Below are positions 7,621-15,478 of a stretch of DNA of 17,698 nt, in pieces; position 1 is the stretch's first letter, and the number at the start of each line of letters is the position of its first letter. The notes under the pieces were generated by a model. It was not told the DNA's origin and did no database searches. It saw nothing but the letters and a program-made list of their open reading frames with translations. The stretch comes from an uncultured Leptolyngbya sp. (GTDB taxonomy: Bacteria > Cyanobacteriota > Cyanobacteriia > Phormidesmidales > Phormidesmidaceae), in assembly GCA_937899365.1 (NCBI GenBank), contig CALBPH010000490.1:1-17698 (forward strand). Reading direction: 5' to 3'. The translations under genes and the position numbers were made by a program.

Positions 7621-8816
7621 TCCACCATGCCAGTCCAAAAGGTCCCCGTGCCCACAGCGGCTGGCATTAGGTCAGAGCCATCAAATCGAATCGTCTCGGC
7701 CTGGGCCAGTACCGATGCCATTTGTCGGATACCGTCATTGGGGTAGAGGGCCAAATCTACGTCTTGATGGGGGCTAATGTAACCACGGGCAGCCCAACGT
7801 TCATGGGGAGTCACCGTCGTCAAATAGGCCATCGCAGCTTGGGCCGCTGGCGTGTTGTTAGTCATGGCGACCACCAGACCACCGGTCAGGAGTGGCGCTG
7901 TGGATCCTTCCCCAGGCAACAAAAATACCTGGGTATCTCGACCCGGTTCAACGGTATCAGGTAAAAAATCGGTAATAAAGCTGGCCTGACGGTGTAGGTA
8001 GCAGCCCGGTGGTTGCTCAAACAGGGGAGTTGGGGCATCGCCAAAGGGAGTGCTGATGGCCCCAACAACGCCACCACGCACGTAGCGGTCATTGCGCACA
8101 ATTTCCCCAAACTGCTGGACGGCCTCTTTGACCGGTGGAGCATTGAAGGGAATCTCGTGGGCCACCCACTGGTCGTATATCTCAGGTCCGGCTGTACGTA
8201 ACAGAATATCTTCTACCCAGTCGGTACCGACCCAGCCCGTGGCATCACCACTGTCCATACCCAAACACCAGGGTGTGTTGCCCTCAGCCGCAATTTTCTC
8301 AGTGAGCGTCATCAGCTCATCCCAACTGGCTGGAATGGTATAGCCTGCGGTTTCAAAGGCATCGGGGTTGTACCACACCAAACTTTTAGGATCGGCCCGC
8401 ATCCATACACCGTAGACGTTGCCATCCACCGCGCCCAGATTTACCCAATCGGGGCCAAATGCCGTGGTCAATGTGGCCACATCCATTACATCATCTAGGG
8501 GGGTGAGGGCCCCCTCCCGCGCGAGATCCGCCATCAGGCCCGGCTGTGGAAATATTGCCAGATCAGGGACATCCCCCCCAGCCACTCGAATTGGCAGGAC
8601 GGTGGTAAATGCGTCAGTCCCTTCGTAGATCACCTCAATCCCAGTCTCAGCTGTAAACGGGGCAAAGGCCTCTTCAACAATCTCCTGACCCACTCCGGTC
8701 AGGGAGCCTAAAATCAACACCGTGTCTTCACTGCGACTGTTTTGAGACGCCCCATCGCAGGCCGTTAGTAATAGCAATAGCCCAAAGAGACTAACGGAAA
8801 AAGAGTTGGGGCGCAT
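7554..8816 (-). CDS. ABC transporter substrate-binding lipoprotein, family 1 (sugar or compatible-solute type)
   Basis: This is a predicted periplasmic, lipid-anchored binding protein that would deliver a sugar or glucoside-type solute to an ABC importer. The 420-residue product has an N-terminal signal peptide ending in the lipobox LTAC, with Cys20 as the lipidation site. A typical extracellular solute-binding fold follows: TAETGIEVIYEGTDAFTT, then GGDVPDLAIFPQPG, then YNPDAFETAGYTIPASWDEL, which is characteristic of family 1 sugar binders. Overall it resembles the AglE/GgtB alpha-glucoside/glucosylglycerol group, but the ligand cannot be stated from sequence alone. No permease or ATPase genes for an importer are adjacent, so its partners must be encoded elsewhere. 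The gene starts at ATG 8814-8816. Its 3' end overlaps the convergent GNAT gene. Confidence 0.9.
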   Translation of the reverse strand: MRPNSFSVSLFGLLLLLTACDGASQNSRSEDTVLILGSLTGVGQEIVEEAFAPFTAETGIEVIYEGTDAFTTVLPIRVAGGDVPDLAIFPQPGLMADLAREGALTPLDDVMDVATLTTAFGPDWVNLGAVDGNVYGVWMRADPKSLVWYNPDAFETAGYTIPASWDELMTLTEKIAAEGNTPWCLGMDSGDATGWVGTDWVEDILLRTAGPEIYDQWVAHEIPFNAPPVKEAVQQFGEIVRNDRYVRGGVVGAISTPFGDAPTPLFEQPPGCYLHRQASFITDFLPDTVEPGRDTQVFLLPGEGSTAPLLTGGLVVAMTNNTPAAQAAMAYLTTVTPHERWAARGYISPHQDVDLALYPNDGIRQMASVLAQAETIRFDGSDLMPAAVGTGTFWTGMVDYVSGTDVDTVLSTIEASWPEE

Positions 8817-8861
8817 AGCATTTGAAGCTGAGTGATTTCAGATAGTGTATCGCCATCGCGC

Positions 8862-8910
8862 AGAGGTGTCGTTCTAGCCTATTAGAGAGGTGTTCTATAG
8901 GAGCGTTCTA
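8862..8910. repeat. Imperfect tandem repeat between the binding protein and permease genes
   Basis: AGAGGTGT occurs at 8862-8869 and again at 8885-8892. GTTCTA occurs three times, at 8871-8876, 8892-8897 and 8905-8910. The second GTTCTA includes the permease stop codon (8895-8897). The block lies in the short gap upstream of the solute-binding protein gene. Whether it functions as an operator is unknown. Confidence 0.4.
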
Positions 8911-9740
8911 TTAAGCTTAAAAGGCCCGGAACACATAGGGTAATAGCTAGAGGCGCTGGTGTAAAACCGCAGGGCAAATCGCCAAAACAAACGCGATAGT
9001 TGAAATAGCCCCAGGGCCAACAAACACGCCCCAGTCAGCCAGGCATAGTCAATTCGATTTAGAAAGATTTGGGCTGGGACCGTTGTCAAAAATGCCACCG
9101 GAATCACAAAGGTAAAGAAGATGCGAAAGGCGGCTGGATAAGCCACGATGGGAAACCGCCCGGCCTCTAGGAAACTGCGCAGCACCTCGGTGACATTATA
9201 GATTTTGACAAACCAAATACTGGTGGCTCCCAACATAAACCACAGGCTGTACAAACTCATAAAGCCCAGGGCAAGGGGGCCGACGGCAGCGAGATAATTT
9301 CCCAGCCCCAATCCTAACTGATTGCCTGCGTAGATCACCATGGCGGCCCCCAGCACCAAATCTGGAAATCCCCATGGCGAGATGGTGCGCGCCGATAGCC
9401 AAAATTGGGAGCTAATGGGTTTTAGGAGGACAAAGTCGAGGGTGCCTTCCTGAACATGTTTGACAATTCGATTGAGGTTGGGGCTCAAAAATGTGGCGGC
9501 GAATCCTTGCAGCATGGTGAACACCCCTAGCACCACTAGGGCTTCTTGCCACTGCCATCCTTGAAACTCATAGCCAGTTCGATAGAACAAAAATAGCCCA
9601 AATAAATTGCCACCTAGGGCCGTGAGGCTACTAAAGGTGGCAATTACAAAGTTTAAACGGTATTCAAGTTCAGCTGCGATCGCAACTTCCCAAAACAGCC
9701 GCAACACTCTTAAATACCGCTGCACTGCTGCCAACTCCAC
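8895..9740 (-). CDS. ABC-2 family export permease (first of two)
   Basis: This is a membrane subunit of a probable ABC exporter; the substrate is unknown. The 281-residue product begins at GTG 9738 and has about six hydrophobic segments (roughly 31-53, 67-87, 124-138, 150-178, 205-222, 234-253). Between the second and third lies VQEGTLDFVLLKPIS (96-110), the E-G-x-L-D-x-L-x-P pattern common in ABC-2 permeases, where it probably contacts the ATPase. The normal family end, RFYTSAS, is followed here by about 17 extra residues, which could reflect a lost stop codon. A GTG 15 bases further in is an alternative start. The sigG gene lies 63 bases upstream on the same strand. The gene resembles the permease at 10973-11773 only at the fold and motif level. 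Confidence 0.88.
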   Translation of the reverse strand: MELAAVQRYLRVLRLFWEVAIAAELEYRLNFVIATFSSLTALGGNLFGLFLFYRTGYEFQGWQWQEALVVLGVFTMLQGFAATFLSPNLNRIVKHVQEGTLDFVLLKPISSQFWLSARTISPWGFPDLVLGAAMVIYAGNQLGLGLGNYLAAVGPLALGFMSLYSLWFMLGATSIWFVKIYNVTEVLRSFLEAGRFPIVAYPAAFRIFFTFVIPVAFLTTVPAQIFLNRIDYAWLTGACLLALGLFQLSRLFWRFALRFYTSASSYYPMCSGPFKLNRTLL

Positions 9741-9803
9741 GTCGTCAGCTCTATCGTATCAACCCGAGAAGATTGTATGGGCACGAATGCCGCCTCAAAA
9801 TCC

Positions 9804-10526
9804 CTAGGCAGAATGCTGACCATCCACATAACGCTTGAGCTCACCCTGCAAACGATAGCGGGCTCGAGCGATGCGAGACTTGACGGTTCCCAGGGAAACC
9901 CCCGTAATCTCAGCAATTTCCTCATAGGGTAATCCCTGAATTTCTCGCAAAACGATTGTGGTCCGAAAGACTTCAGGCAGTTCAGCAATAGCAGCCTGCA
10001 GGCGATCGTAAAATTCGTGGGTCATCATGGTGTCCACAGGACTAGGATCTTCCGATGCGATCTCCCAATCAACCTGACCATCATCTAAATGACGTGGCGC
10101 ATCTAGCGACAGGGTACCGGCGTGACGCTTGCGTTTGCGCAGCTCGTCGTAAAACAAATTGGTGGTAATACGACTCATCCACCCTTTAAATTTCACAGGT
10201 GACTGTAAACGATTCAAATTGCGATAGACGCGAATCCAAACCTCTTGAGCCAAGTCAGCCCGATCAGACCAATCGGGCGCAAGATGGTACAGCTGACGAT
10301 CTACGTGGGACTTGTAGCGACGCATCAGTTCCGAAAACGGTGCCTGTTCTGGATAACGATGACACTGACATACAGTAATTAATTCGGCTAAATCTAGCTG
10401 ATTAAGTTGCTCAGCAGCGAGTTTTTGACTGTTGGACTGAATAGTCTGAAAAGCAGAAAGCTTGGCAACAGAATTAAGAGCTTCACCAGATAAAGAGCGC
10501 GCGTCAAGTTGAATAGTAGTCATCAT
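9804..10526 (-). CDS. sigG: ECF-type RNA polymerase sigma factor, SigG-like
   Basis: This is a group 3/4 sigma factor that directs RNA polymerase to a special promoter set, probably for envelope or other stress. The 240-residue product has an N-terminal extension of about 60 residues. Region 2 follows (about 64-134), with the core-binding DRADLAQEVWIRVYRNL and the -10-recognition WMSRITTNLFYDELRKRKR. Region 4 spans about 173-232, with a helix-turn-helix in LPYEEIAEITGVSLGTVKSRIARARYRL. There is no region 1 or 3, as expected for ECF factors. Two ATGs stand in tandem at 10524 and 10521; no Shine-Dalgarno is visible. The cyanobacterial SigG assignment rests on overall resemblance and the long N-terminus. 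No anti-sigma gene is adjacent; both neighbours on this strand are ABC-2 permeases. Confidence 0.9.
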   Translation of the reverse strand: MMTTIQLDARSLSGEALNSVAKLSAFQTIQSNSQKLAAEQLNQLDLAELITVCQCHRYPEQAPFSELMRRYKSHVDRQLYHLAPDWSDRADLAQEVWIRVYRNLNRLQSPVKFKGWMSRITTNLFYDELRKRKRHAGTLSLDAPRHLDDGQVDWEIASEDPSPVDTMMTHEFYDRLQAAIAELPEVFRTTIVLREIQGLPYEEIAEITGVSLGTVKSRIARARYRLQGELKRYVDGQHSA

Positions 10527-10972
10527 AAAAACAATTCAGGAAGTTGTTTAATACTAAGGCTGAACTCATTAGGTATTACACCTAAACTTAGCCAGAAAGA
10601 ATGACAGTCTCTAAGATGGATAAAACAAGCATCCCGTGAGCATCATCGAGCTTGGTAGCCCGTTTAATCAAAGCTGTCTCTATCAGACATCAGCCGTATA
10701 AATGAGCGGTTTCCTCAGAAAAATTGCTCATTACTACTGTAATCGGAACCCCATGGATAGTCCGTAAAGTGTTAGTTAAGAGATAGCCAATATACGCTTT
10801 TGTTTAGTAGAAAAATTCAAGTTAATAGGTGAAGATATGGAGCCTATGAAGAGAATCAAATTTGCTTTAAAGCTATTACCTTGACCCTACATATTAACTT
10901 TGTATAGACATAGTCAAATTCATCGTCTCTACATATACTTAAGTGCGCTGTGTATGGTTTGGATTTATCTAC
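10527..10972. other. Intergenic region upstream of sigG
   Basis: About 450 bases carry no convincing gene on either strand. The region separates the second permease's stop (10973) from the sigG start and must hold the sigG promoter. The only clear structure is the hairpin at 10558-10593. The rest is AT-rich with stops in all frames. Confidence 0.6.
10558..10593. promoter_or_regulatory. Nested inverted repeat in the sigG leader
   Basis: TTAGGT (10569-10574) and ACCTAA (10580-10585) form a perfect 6-base stem with a 5-base loop, nested inside GGCT (10558-10561) and AGCC (10590-10593). It lies 32-67 bases before the sigG start. It could be an operator or a 5' leader hairpin; function is inferred from position only. 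Confidence 0.4.
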
Positions 10973-11773
10973 TTAAGCACCCATGCCTGAGTAGCGTTTT
11001 AGCCCCCGTCGCCATAGCCAGCGGTTTAGCCCCCAAAAGAGCACACACCACAGAATTGTTATGGCTATGCTGTGGCCAATGTTGACGGGCAACCCAACGA
11101 TTAGACTGGCCGGGACATAGATCAAATAGGGAAACGGCGTCCAAAACACAGCCGCACGGACTGCATCAGGAAACAGGGTGAGGGGAGCCACCATGCCTGA
11201 GAAGAATGTGTAAAGCAAGAATGAAAACTGTTCAATGGCCGTTGCCCGCTCAACCCAAAAGGCCACCATGGCATAGGTATATTGCATTAAAAAGCGTAGA
11301 CAAAAGGCCAACCCAATGGCCAATACCCCCCATAGGAAATGGGCCGGCTGCTGACGAGCCGCAGGATACAGCCAAAGAAAGAGGCCGATTAAGGCAACAA
11401 TAAAGGGAAGTCTAGCCAACCGCTCTGCCAAATGGGACAAAAAATGACGCCAGCCTGGGTCTAAGGGCTGTAGCAGCAGCGGCGATAGACTGCCTTCGAA
11501 CACTTCCCGCTCAACATCCCAAATAACCCAAACAACGGTTAGCTGCCGTACTACAAAAACGGCTAGAAAATAACGCACGACCTCATCGGGTCTCAGCTCA
11601 AACTGTCCGCTGCGGGCGGCCTCTTGCCACAGTCCCATCAGAATTAGGGGAAACGAACCGGAGAGCACCCAAAACATGAGTTCGGCACGGTACTCAAGCA
11701 TGTAGGCATAGTAAACCGATAGCAGCGTCGGGATTACTCGCAGGGGACGCTGAAGCACATTAAGTCGAGGCAT
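10973..11773 (-). CDS. ABC-2 family export permease (second of two)
   Basis: This is a predicted membrane subunit of an ABC exporter, substrate unknown. The 266-residue product has hydrophobic segments near 32-48, 66-85, 121-136, 144-170, 185-203 and 232-250. It has the ABC-2 coupling motif FEGSLSPLLLQPLDP at 92-106, matching the position of EGTLDFVLLKPIS in the permease at 8895-9740. The C-terminus RRGLKRYSGMGA is typical of this paired family, in which two unlike permeases plus one ATPase make a transporter. The ATG start at 11771 gives a normal N-terminus. Here the pair is separated by sigG, and no ATPase gene lies in the window. Confidence 0.9.
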   Translation of the reverse strand: MPRLNVLQRPLRVIPTLLSVYYAYMLEYRAELMFWVLSGSFPLILMGLWQEAARSGQFELRPDEVVRYFLAVFVVRQLTVVWVIWDVEREVFEGSLSPLLLQPLDPGWRHFLSHLAERLARLPFIVALIGLFLWLYPAARQQPAHFLWGVLAIGLAFCLRFLMQYTYAMVAFWVERATAIEQFSFLLYTFFSGMVAPLTLFPDAVRAAVFWTPFPYLIYVPASLIVGLPVNIGHSIAITILWCVLFWGLNRWLWRRGLKRYSGMGA

Positions 11774-11983
11774 TGCTACGGGGTATTGACGTGCTGGAAA
11801 GCAAATGGGTTTTGAGCGCTATTGCATCCGTCAGGTTAGGTAGGGTAACGGGCACCTCTAAACGCCCTACATGACAACGGCCAATGTGACCAACGCTGTT
11901 GATCAGCCCAACTCAAAGCCCAAAACTTCTTCAGTGCTTAGTTTAGTTGGTTATGCTGACAGTAGGTGAGCGAGGGCAGGGCA

Positions 11984-12403
11984 ATGCTAAAAATTTCAAA
12001 TCAGGTGGCAATTCCCGATAGTGAGATTGAATTGCAGGCGGTGCGATCGCAAGGTGCAGGCGGTCAAAACGTGAACAAAGTCGCCACCGCCATCCATCTA
12101 CGGTTCGATATACCCGCTTCATCTTTACCAGACCGTTATAAAACTCGCCTACTGGCCCTAAACGATAGTCGTATTACCAAAGACGGTGTCATCAATCTTA
12201 AGTCCCAGGCCTATCGCACCCAGTTACGAAATAAAACTGACGCGTTGGCAAGGCTCCAGCAGTTGATTCAGGCGGCCATGGTGGTCAAAAAGAAACGCAA
12301 ACCCACCAAACCCAGTAAAGCCGCTAAAAAAAGACGTCTCGACAGCAAAACTAAACGCAGTCAGCAAAAAGCCTCCCGCGGCCGCGTAAGTTATGAAGAC
12401 TGA
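11984..12403 (+). CDS. arfB: Alternative ribosome-rescue factor ArfB (YaeJ-type peptidyl-tRNA hydrolase)
   Basis: ArfB releases nascent chains from ribosomes stalled without a stop codon: its tail threads into the empty mRNA channel and its GGQ loop hydrolyses peptidyl-tRNA. The 139-residue product aligns by eye over its whole length with E. coli ArfB. It starts MLKISNQVAIPDSEIELQAV, has the catalytic GGQ at 26-28 in RSQGAGGQNVNKVATAIHLRFD, and has a very basic C-terminal tail (KKKRKPTKPSKAAKKRRLDSKTKRS) that fits the mRNA channel. I chose ATG 11984 over GTG 11966 because it matches the family start and has GAGGGCAGGG just upstream. The length excludes full release factors RF1/RF2. It converges on uvrC with a 6-base gap. 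Confidence 0.95.
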   Translation: MLKISNQVAIPDSEIELQAVRSQGAGGQNVNKVATAIHLRFDIPASSLPDRYKTRLLALNDSRITKDGVINLKSQAYRTQLRNKTDALARLQQLIQAAMVVKKKRKPTKPSKAAKKRRLDSKTKRSQQKASRGRVSYED

Positions 12404-12409
12404 CCAACA

Positions 12410-14338
12410 TCATGCTGACTCTGGATGAAAGTATTCATAGATCTGTTGGGCTAGCTGAGGACCAATGCCTGATACCGCCGTCAACCGCTCTACGCTAGCC
12501 TCACGAATGTAATCAATAGAGCGAAACTCAGCCAACAGCATTTTCTGTCGATGGTGCCCCAGCCCTGGAATTTCACTGAGTCGAGAACGCCGCATCCGAT
12601 CCGTGCGCTTTTTGCGATGGAAACTAACCGCAAATCGGTGGGCCTCATCTCGCAGACGACGCAATAGCTGCACACCAGGCTGCTCGGCCTCGGTGGGCAG
12701 CGGTGTTGACTCTCCAGGTAAAAAGATCTCCTCGCGCTTTTTTGCCAAACTCACAACATTTAACTCACTCAGCAAGTTCAGCTCCTTGAGCACCGCCACA
12801 ACGGCTGAAAGCTGTCCCTTACCCCCATCAATCATCACCAGATCGGGCCAGTCTGGATTACCAATGCGTTCCTTCGATGGATCGTCTGCATACTTACGGA
12901 ATCGCCGCCGAATCACCTCCGCCATGCTGGCAAAGTCATCGGAATGACCGCTGGTAACCTTCGGATTTTTAATCTTGTAATGGCGATAGTGCTGCTTTGC
13001 CGGTAAACCATCCACAAATACCACCTGGGACGCCACCGCATCCGACCCTTGAATGTGGGAAATGTCATACCCTTCAATACGTTTTGGCTGTCCCGGCAGA
13101 TCCACAATCTCAGCCAAATCCTGCATTGCCTGATTATTACGATCGGCAAATCGTTGGGTGCGAGCCAGCTCATACTGGGCGTTTCGCTCCACCATTTCCA
13201 CTAGCTCAGCTTTAGTCTGTCGCTGAGGTACTTCAATGGTCACCTTACGACCCTTCTGCTGGGTGAGAAACTCCGCCAGGATGTCAGCATCGGGCAGTGC
13301 ATGCTGCACCATGATTTCACTGGGAATTTCCACCGCATCCACCTTCGGGTAATGCTCTTCGAGCACTCGCTGAAGAATTTGCCCCGGCGTTCCCGACTCA
13401 GTTTCTGCCACAAATCCCAAACGTCCCACCAAGCGTCCCGCCCGGATTTGAAACAGTTGAATACAAGTGTGCTGATCGTCTCCCGACAGGGCAATGGCAT
13501 CTCGCGAAATCGTATCGTCGGGTAGTGCCACTTTTTGATGGGCGCTCAGGGTCTGCAACCCGCGAATTTGATCCCGTAATCGAGCCGCATGTTCAAAGTT
13601 CAGTTTTTCAGCCGCTTTTTCCATCTGAGCGGCCAAGATCGACTCCAGCTCCTGCACCCGTCCCTGAAAAACCATGGCCACCTTTTGAACAATCTTGTGA
13701 TAGTCATCAGGCGTAATCAGCTCCTGACATACCCCTGGACATTGACCAATGTCGTAATTCAAACAGGGTCGATCTTTAAATAAAGGCTGACGTCGCTGTC
13801 GCAGCGGAAAAATTTTCTTGGAAATATGGAGCGTTCGACGTAGCAGCCCCGTATCGACATAGGGGCCATAGTAGCGATCCTTCTTCGTCTTCTTACGCCG
13901 CTTTCGGGTAATAAAAATCCTGGGATAGGCCTCTGACCAGGTGATGCAAAGATAGGGATATTTTTTATCATCCTTAAGCAACACATTAAAGTAGGGCTGG
14001 TGCTGCTTAATTAAATTGGCTTCTAACGCTAGGGCCTCTGCCTCGGTGTCAGTGACGATAAACTCAATATCGACCACCTGCGTCACCATCACCGCAATAC
14101 GCGGCGCATGGTGATTTGAGTCCCTAAAGTAGGAACGAACTCGATTGCGTAAGCTTTTTGACTTACCAATGTAGAGAATTTGCTCATCCCCATCGCGCAT
14201 AAAATACACGCCCGGTTCCTGGGGAATTTCCTTGAGTCTAGCCTCTAAGCGCTCGGGAGCTTTGAGTAGCGTCGTTGCAGCAGCGGCAGAAGGCACTAAA
14301 GGTCTGTCCTGTAAGGGTTGTCCCTCTCTATTTTGCAT
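12410..14338 (-). CDS. uvrC: UvrABC system protein C, excision nuclease subunit
   Basis: UvrC makes the 3' and 5' incisions around DNA lesions marked by UvrA/UvrB in nucleotide excision repair. The 642-residue product has a GIY-YIG nuclease domain (GVY 43-45, YIG 56-58), a UVR helical motif around 235-262 that binds UvrB, and an RNase H-like C-terminal nuclease domain (GYDISHIQGSDAVAS, LVMIDGGKGQLSAVV, and the HRFAVSFHRKKR His). It ends with a double helix-hairpin-helix (SEIPGLGHHRQKMLL, LTAVSGIGPQLAQQI). Cys192, Cys200 and Cys204 in RPCLNYDIGQCPGVC match three of the four iron-sulphur ligands described for E. coli UvrC; the fourth position appears to be Arg here (RQRR). About 35 residues precede the nuclease domain, an unremarkable N-terminal extension. 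It converges with arfB. Confidence 0.97.
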   Translation of the reverse strand: MQNREGQPLQDRPLVPSAAAATTLLKAPERLEARLKEIPQEPGVYFMRDGDEQILYIGKSKSLRNRVRSYFRDSNHHAPRIAVMVTQVVDIEFIVTDTEAEALALEANLIKQHQPYFNVLLKDDKKYPYLCITWSEAYPRIFITRKRRKKTKKDRYYGPYVDTGLLRRTLHISKKIFPLRQRRQPLFKDRPCLNYDIGQCPGVCQELITPDDYHKIVQKVAMVFQGRVQELESILAAQMEKAAEKLNFEHAARLRDQIRGLQTLSAHQKVALPDDTISRDAIALSGDDQHTCIQLFQIRAGRLVGRLGFVAETESGTPGQILQRVLEEHYPKVDAVEIPSEIMVQHALPDADILAEFLTQQKGRKVTIEVPQRQTKAELVEMVERNAQYELARTQRFADRNNQAMQDLAEIVDLPGQPKRIEGYDISHIQGSDAVASQVVFVDGLPAKQHYRHYKIKNPKVTSGHSDDFASMAEVIRRRFRKYADDPSKERIGNPDWPDLVMIDGGKGQLSAVVAVLKELNLLSELNVVSLAKKREEIFLPGESTPLPTEAEQPGVQLLRRLRDEAHRFAVSFHRKKRTDRMRRSRLSEIPGLGHHRQKMLLAEFRSIDYIREASVERLTAVSGIGPQLAQQIYEYFHPESA

Positions 14339-14428
14339 AGATTTCTAGGACCCATCGCACAATGTGGACTTTCCTTAGGAGAAACTTAAGGTTTCAACTG
14401 ATGCGAGCAGGGTTACCAACTAACGCAG

Positions 14429-14710
14429 TTAGAACATCCTTAACAATCCTTGCTGACCCACCAAAATCTCTCGCAGCAGACTAATAAATGCCACCCAAAT
14501 AATGGGAGATATATCCACACCACCAAATGGAGGAACCAGCTTACGGACGGGGATTAGAAATGGCTCGGTGGGCCAGTAAACCAAACTGAACGGAAACTTA
14601 GTTGACTCTGCTTCGGGATACCAAGTTAGAACAATCCGAAATATAAATAAGAGAGTCATCACCGCCAGCAGCGGCCCAACAATCCAATTGCCAACCGTGA
14701 TACCTGACAT
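14429..14710 (-). CDS. YggT family membrane protein (Ycf19-like)
   Basis: This is a small membrane protein of the YggT family; plastid and cyanobacterial members (Ycf19/CCB3-like) are linked to division site or cytochrome assembly functions, but the role of this copy is unknown. The 93-residue product has two hydrophobic segments (about 9-28 and 69-84). Between them is the family's conserved stretch, with ILTWYPEAESTKFPF, then VYWPTEPFLIPVRKLVPPFGGVDISPIIWV. I chose ATG 14708-14710 because GAGGAAGG sits 6 bases upstream; a TTG two codons earlier is less likely. The gene is divergent from psbX. Confidence 0.93.
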   Translation of the reverse strand: MSGITVGNWIVGPLLAVMTLLFIFRIVLTWYPEAESTKFPFSLVYWPTEPFLIPVRKLVPPFGGVDISPIIWVAFISLLREILVGQQGLLRMF

Positions 14711-14958
14711 CGTCAACCTTCCTCACCAAATGAGTAATTCACTTTAAGGATTGTAAAGCTTAGTCTAATTCTTGAGGACGTCAAACTAAGTTACAAACGC
14801 AGCAAAAACCCGACAACTCTTGTATATCAAGCATCTAGCGTTTCAATGAATATTGAACTCGCTTTTTGCCCAAATTAAAAGGCTTCTCAAGGTTAACGTT
14901 GCTCGATACTATATTAACCAAGCATTACAAACGTTTGCGAATCTAAAGAGTAGAGGCT
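14711..14958. other. Divergent promoter region of yggT and psbX
   Basis: About 250 non-coding bases separate the two start codons. An 8-base stem with one G-T pair (AGCTTAGT 14757-14764 / ACTAAGTT 14785-14792) encloses a smaller TTGA/TCAA hairpin. TATATT at 14910-14915 is a possible -10 for psbX, but no good -35 is seen. Confidence 0.4.
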
Positions 14959-15075
14959 ATGACACCATCACTGACTAATTTCTTGTTGAGCCTGGTTGCT
15001 GGCGCTGCAGTTGTAGTTATTCCGGTAACTATTGCTCTTGTCTTTATCAGCCAGCGCGACAAAATTAAGCGATAG
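14959..15075 (+). CDS. psbX: Photosystem II reaction centre protein PsbX
   Basis: PsbX is a one-helix thylakoid subunit at the edge of photosystem II near cytochrome b559 and the quinone exchange channel. The 38-residue product reads MTPSLTNFLLSLVAGAAVVV followed by IPVTIALVFISQRDKIKR. It has a single membrane helix (about 8-30) and a short positively charged stromal/cytoplasmic end (SQRDKIKR), which is the family pattern and size. An AGAGG motif lies 3 bases before the ATG. It appears monocistronic: the terminator at 15223 follows, and yggT is divergent upstream. The small size makes it easy to miss. Confidence 0.94.
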   Translation: MTPSLTNFLLSLVAGAAVVVIPVTIALVFISQRDKIKR

Positions 15076-15222
15076 GTCCTACGAGTAGCTAATTTAAATC
15101 GGTTTTCTCGTCAGGCTTGTGGCACATTAGTCATCTGCGGCTGCATGTGCCTGTAACTGCTATTCTGACACGCACACATTTCAGAAACAGGTTCCTGGCT
15201 AATATTTTGTACAGATGATTTG

Positions 15223-15252
15223 AGAGTACGGCATTGGCTGTGCTCTTTTTTT
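15223..15252 (+). terminator. Intrinsic terminator downstream of psbX
   Basis: A 10-base stem AGAGTACGGC (15223-15232) / GCTGTGCTCT (15237-15246), with two G-T pairs and the tetraloop ATTG, is followed by six T residues. It lies 147 bases after the psbX stop, which implies a long psbX 3' UTR or a separate short transcript in between. Confidence 0.85.
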
Positions 15253-15478
15253 ATGGTCTTGACATACCAGTTCTACGGAATAGTGGGCAGTCCTTGCTAA
15301 ACCCTGATAGCGTTTTCCAAACTGGGTCCTTGGTAAGACATTGACTATAAGCCTGATTTGCCTTTAATTTCCCAAAGACAAATCAAAGGCTGCCCGCTAG
15401 GATAGAATTGGTGGCTATGGTTGGCTTGGGCCCGTTAGCCCTTTCGGCACAGAGTCGCCATCATATGAGGAAGCAATT
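15253..15478 (+). promoter_or_regulatory. ycf66 upstream region with hairpin
   Basis: This is a non-coding stretch between the psbX terminator and the ycf66 start. TTGACA at 15259-15264 is a consensus -35 but has only a weak -10 (TAGTGG near 15281). TAGAAT at 15403-15408 could be a -10 without a clear -35. A hairpin at 15354-15385 pairs TGATTTG and CTTT with AAAG and CAAATCA around an 8-base loop. An alternative pairing, GCCTTT (15360-15365) with AAAGGC (15385-15390), would exclude it. Confidence 0.4.

Noticed and set aside
10900..11085. Plus-strand 61-codon frame over the end of the second permease
   Set aside because: It overlaps a well-supported minus-strand gene, has no ribosome site and matches no family.
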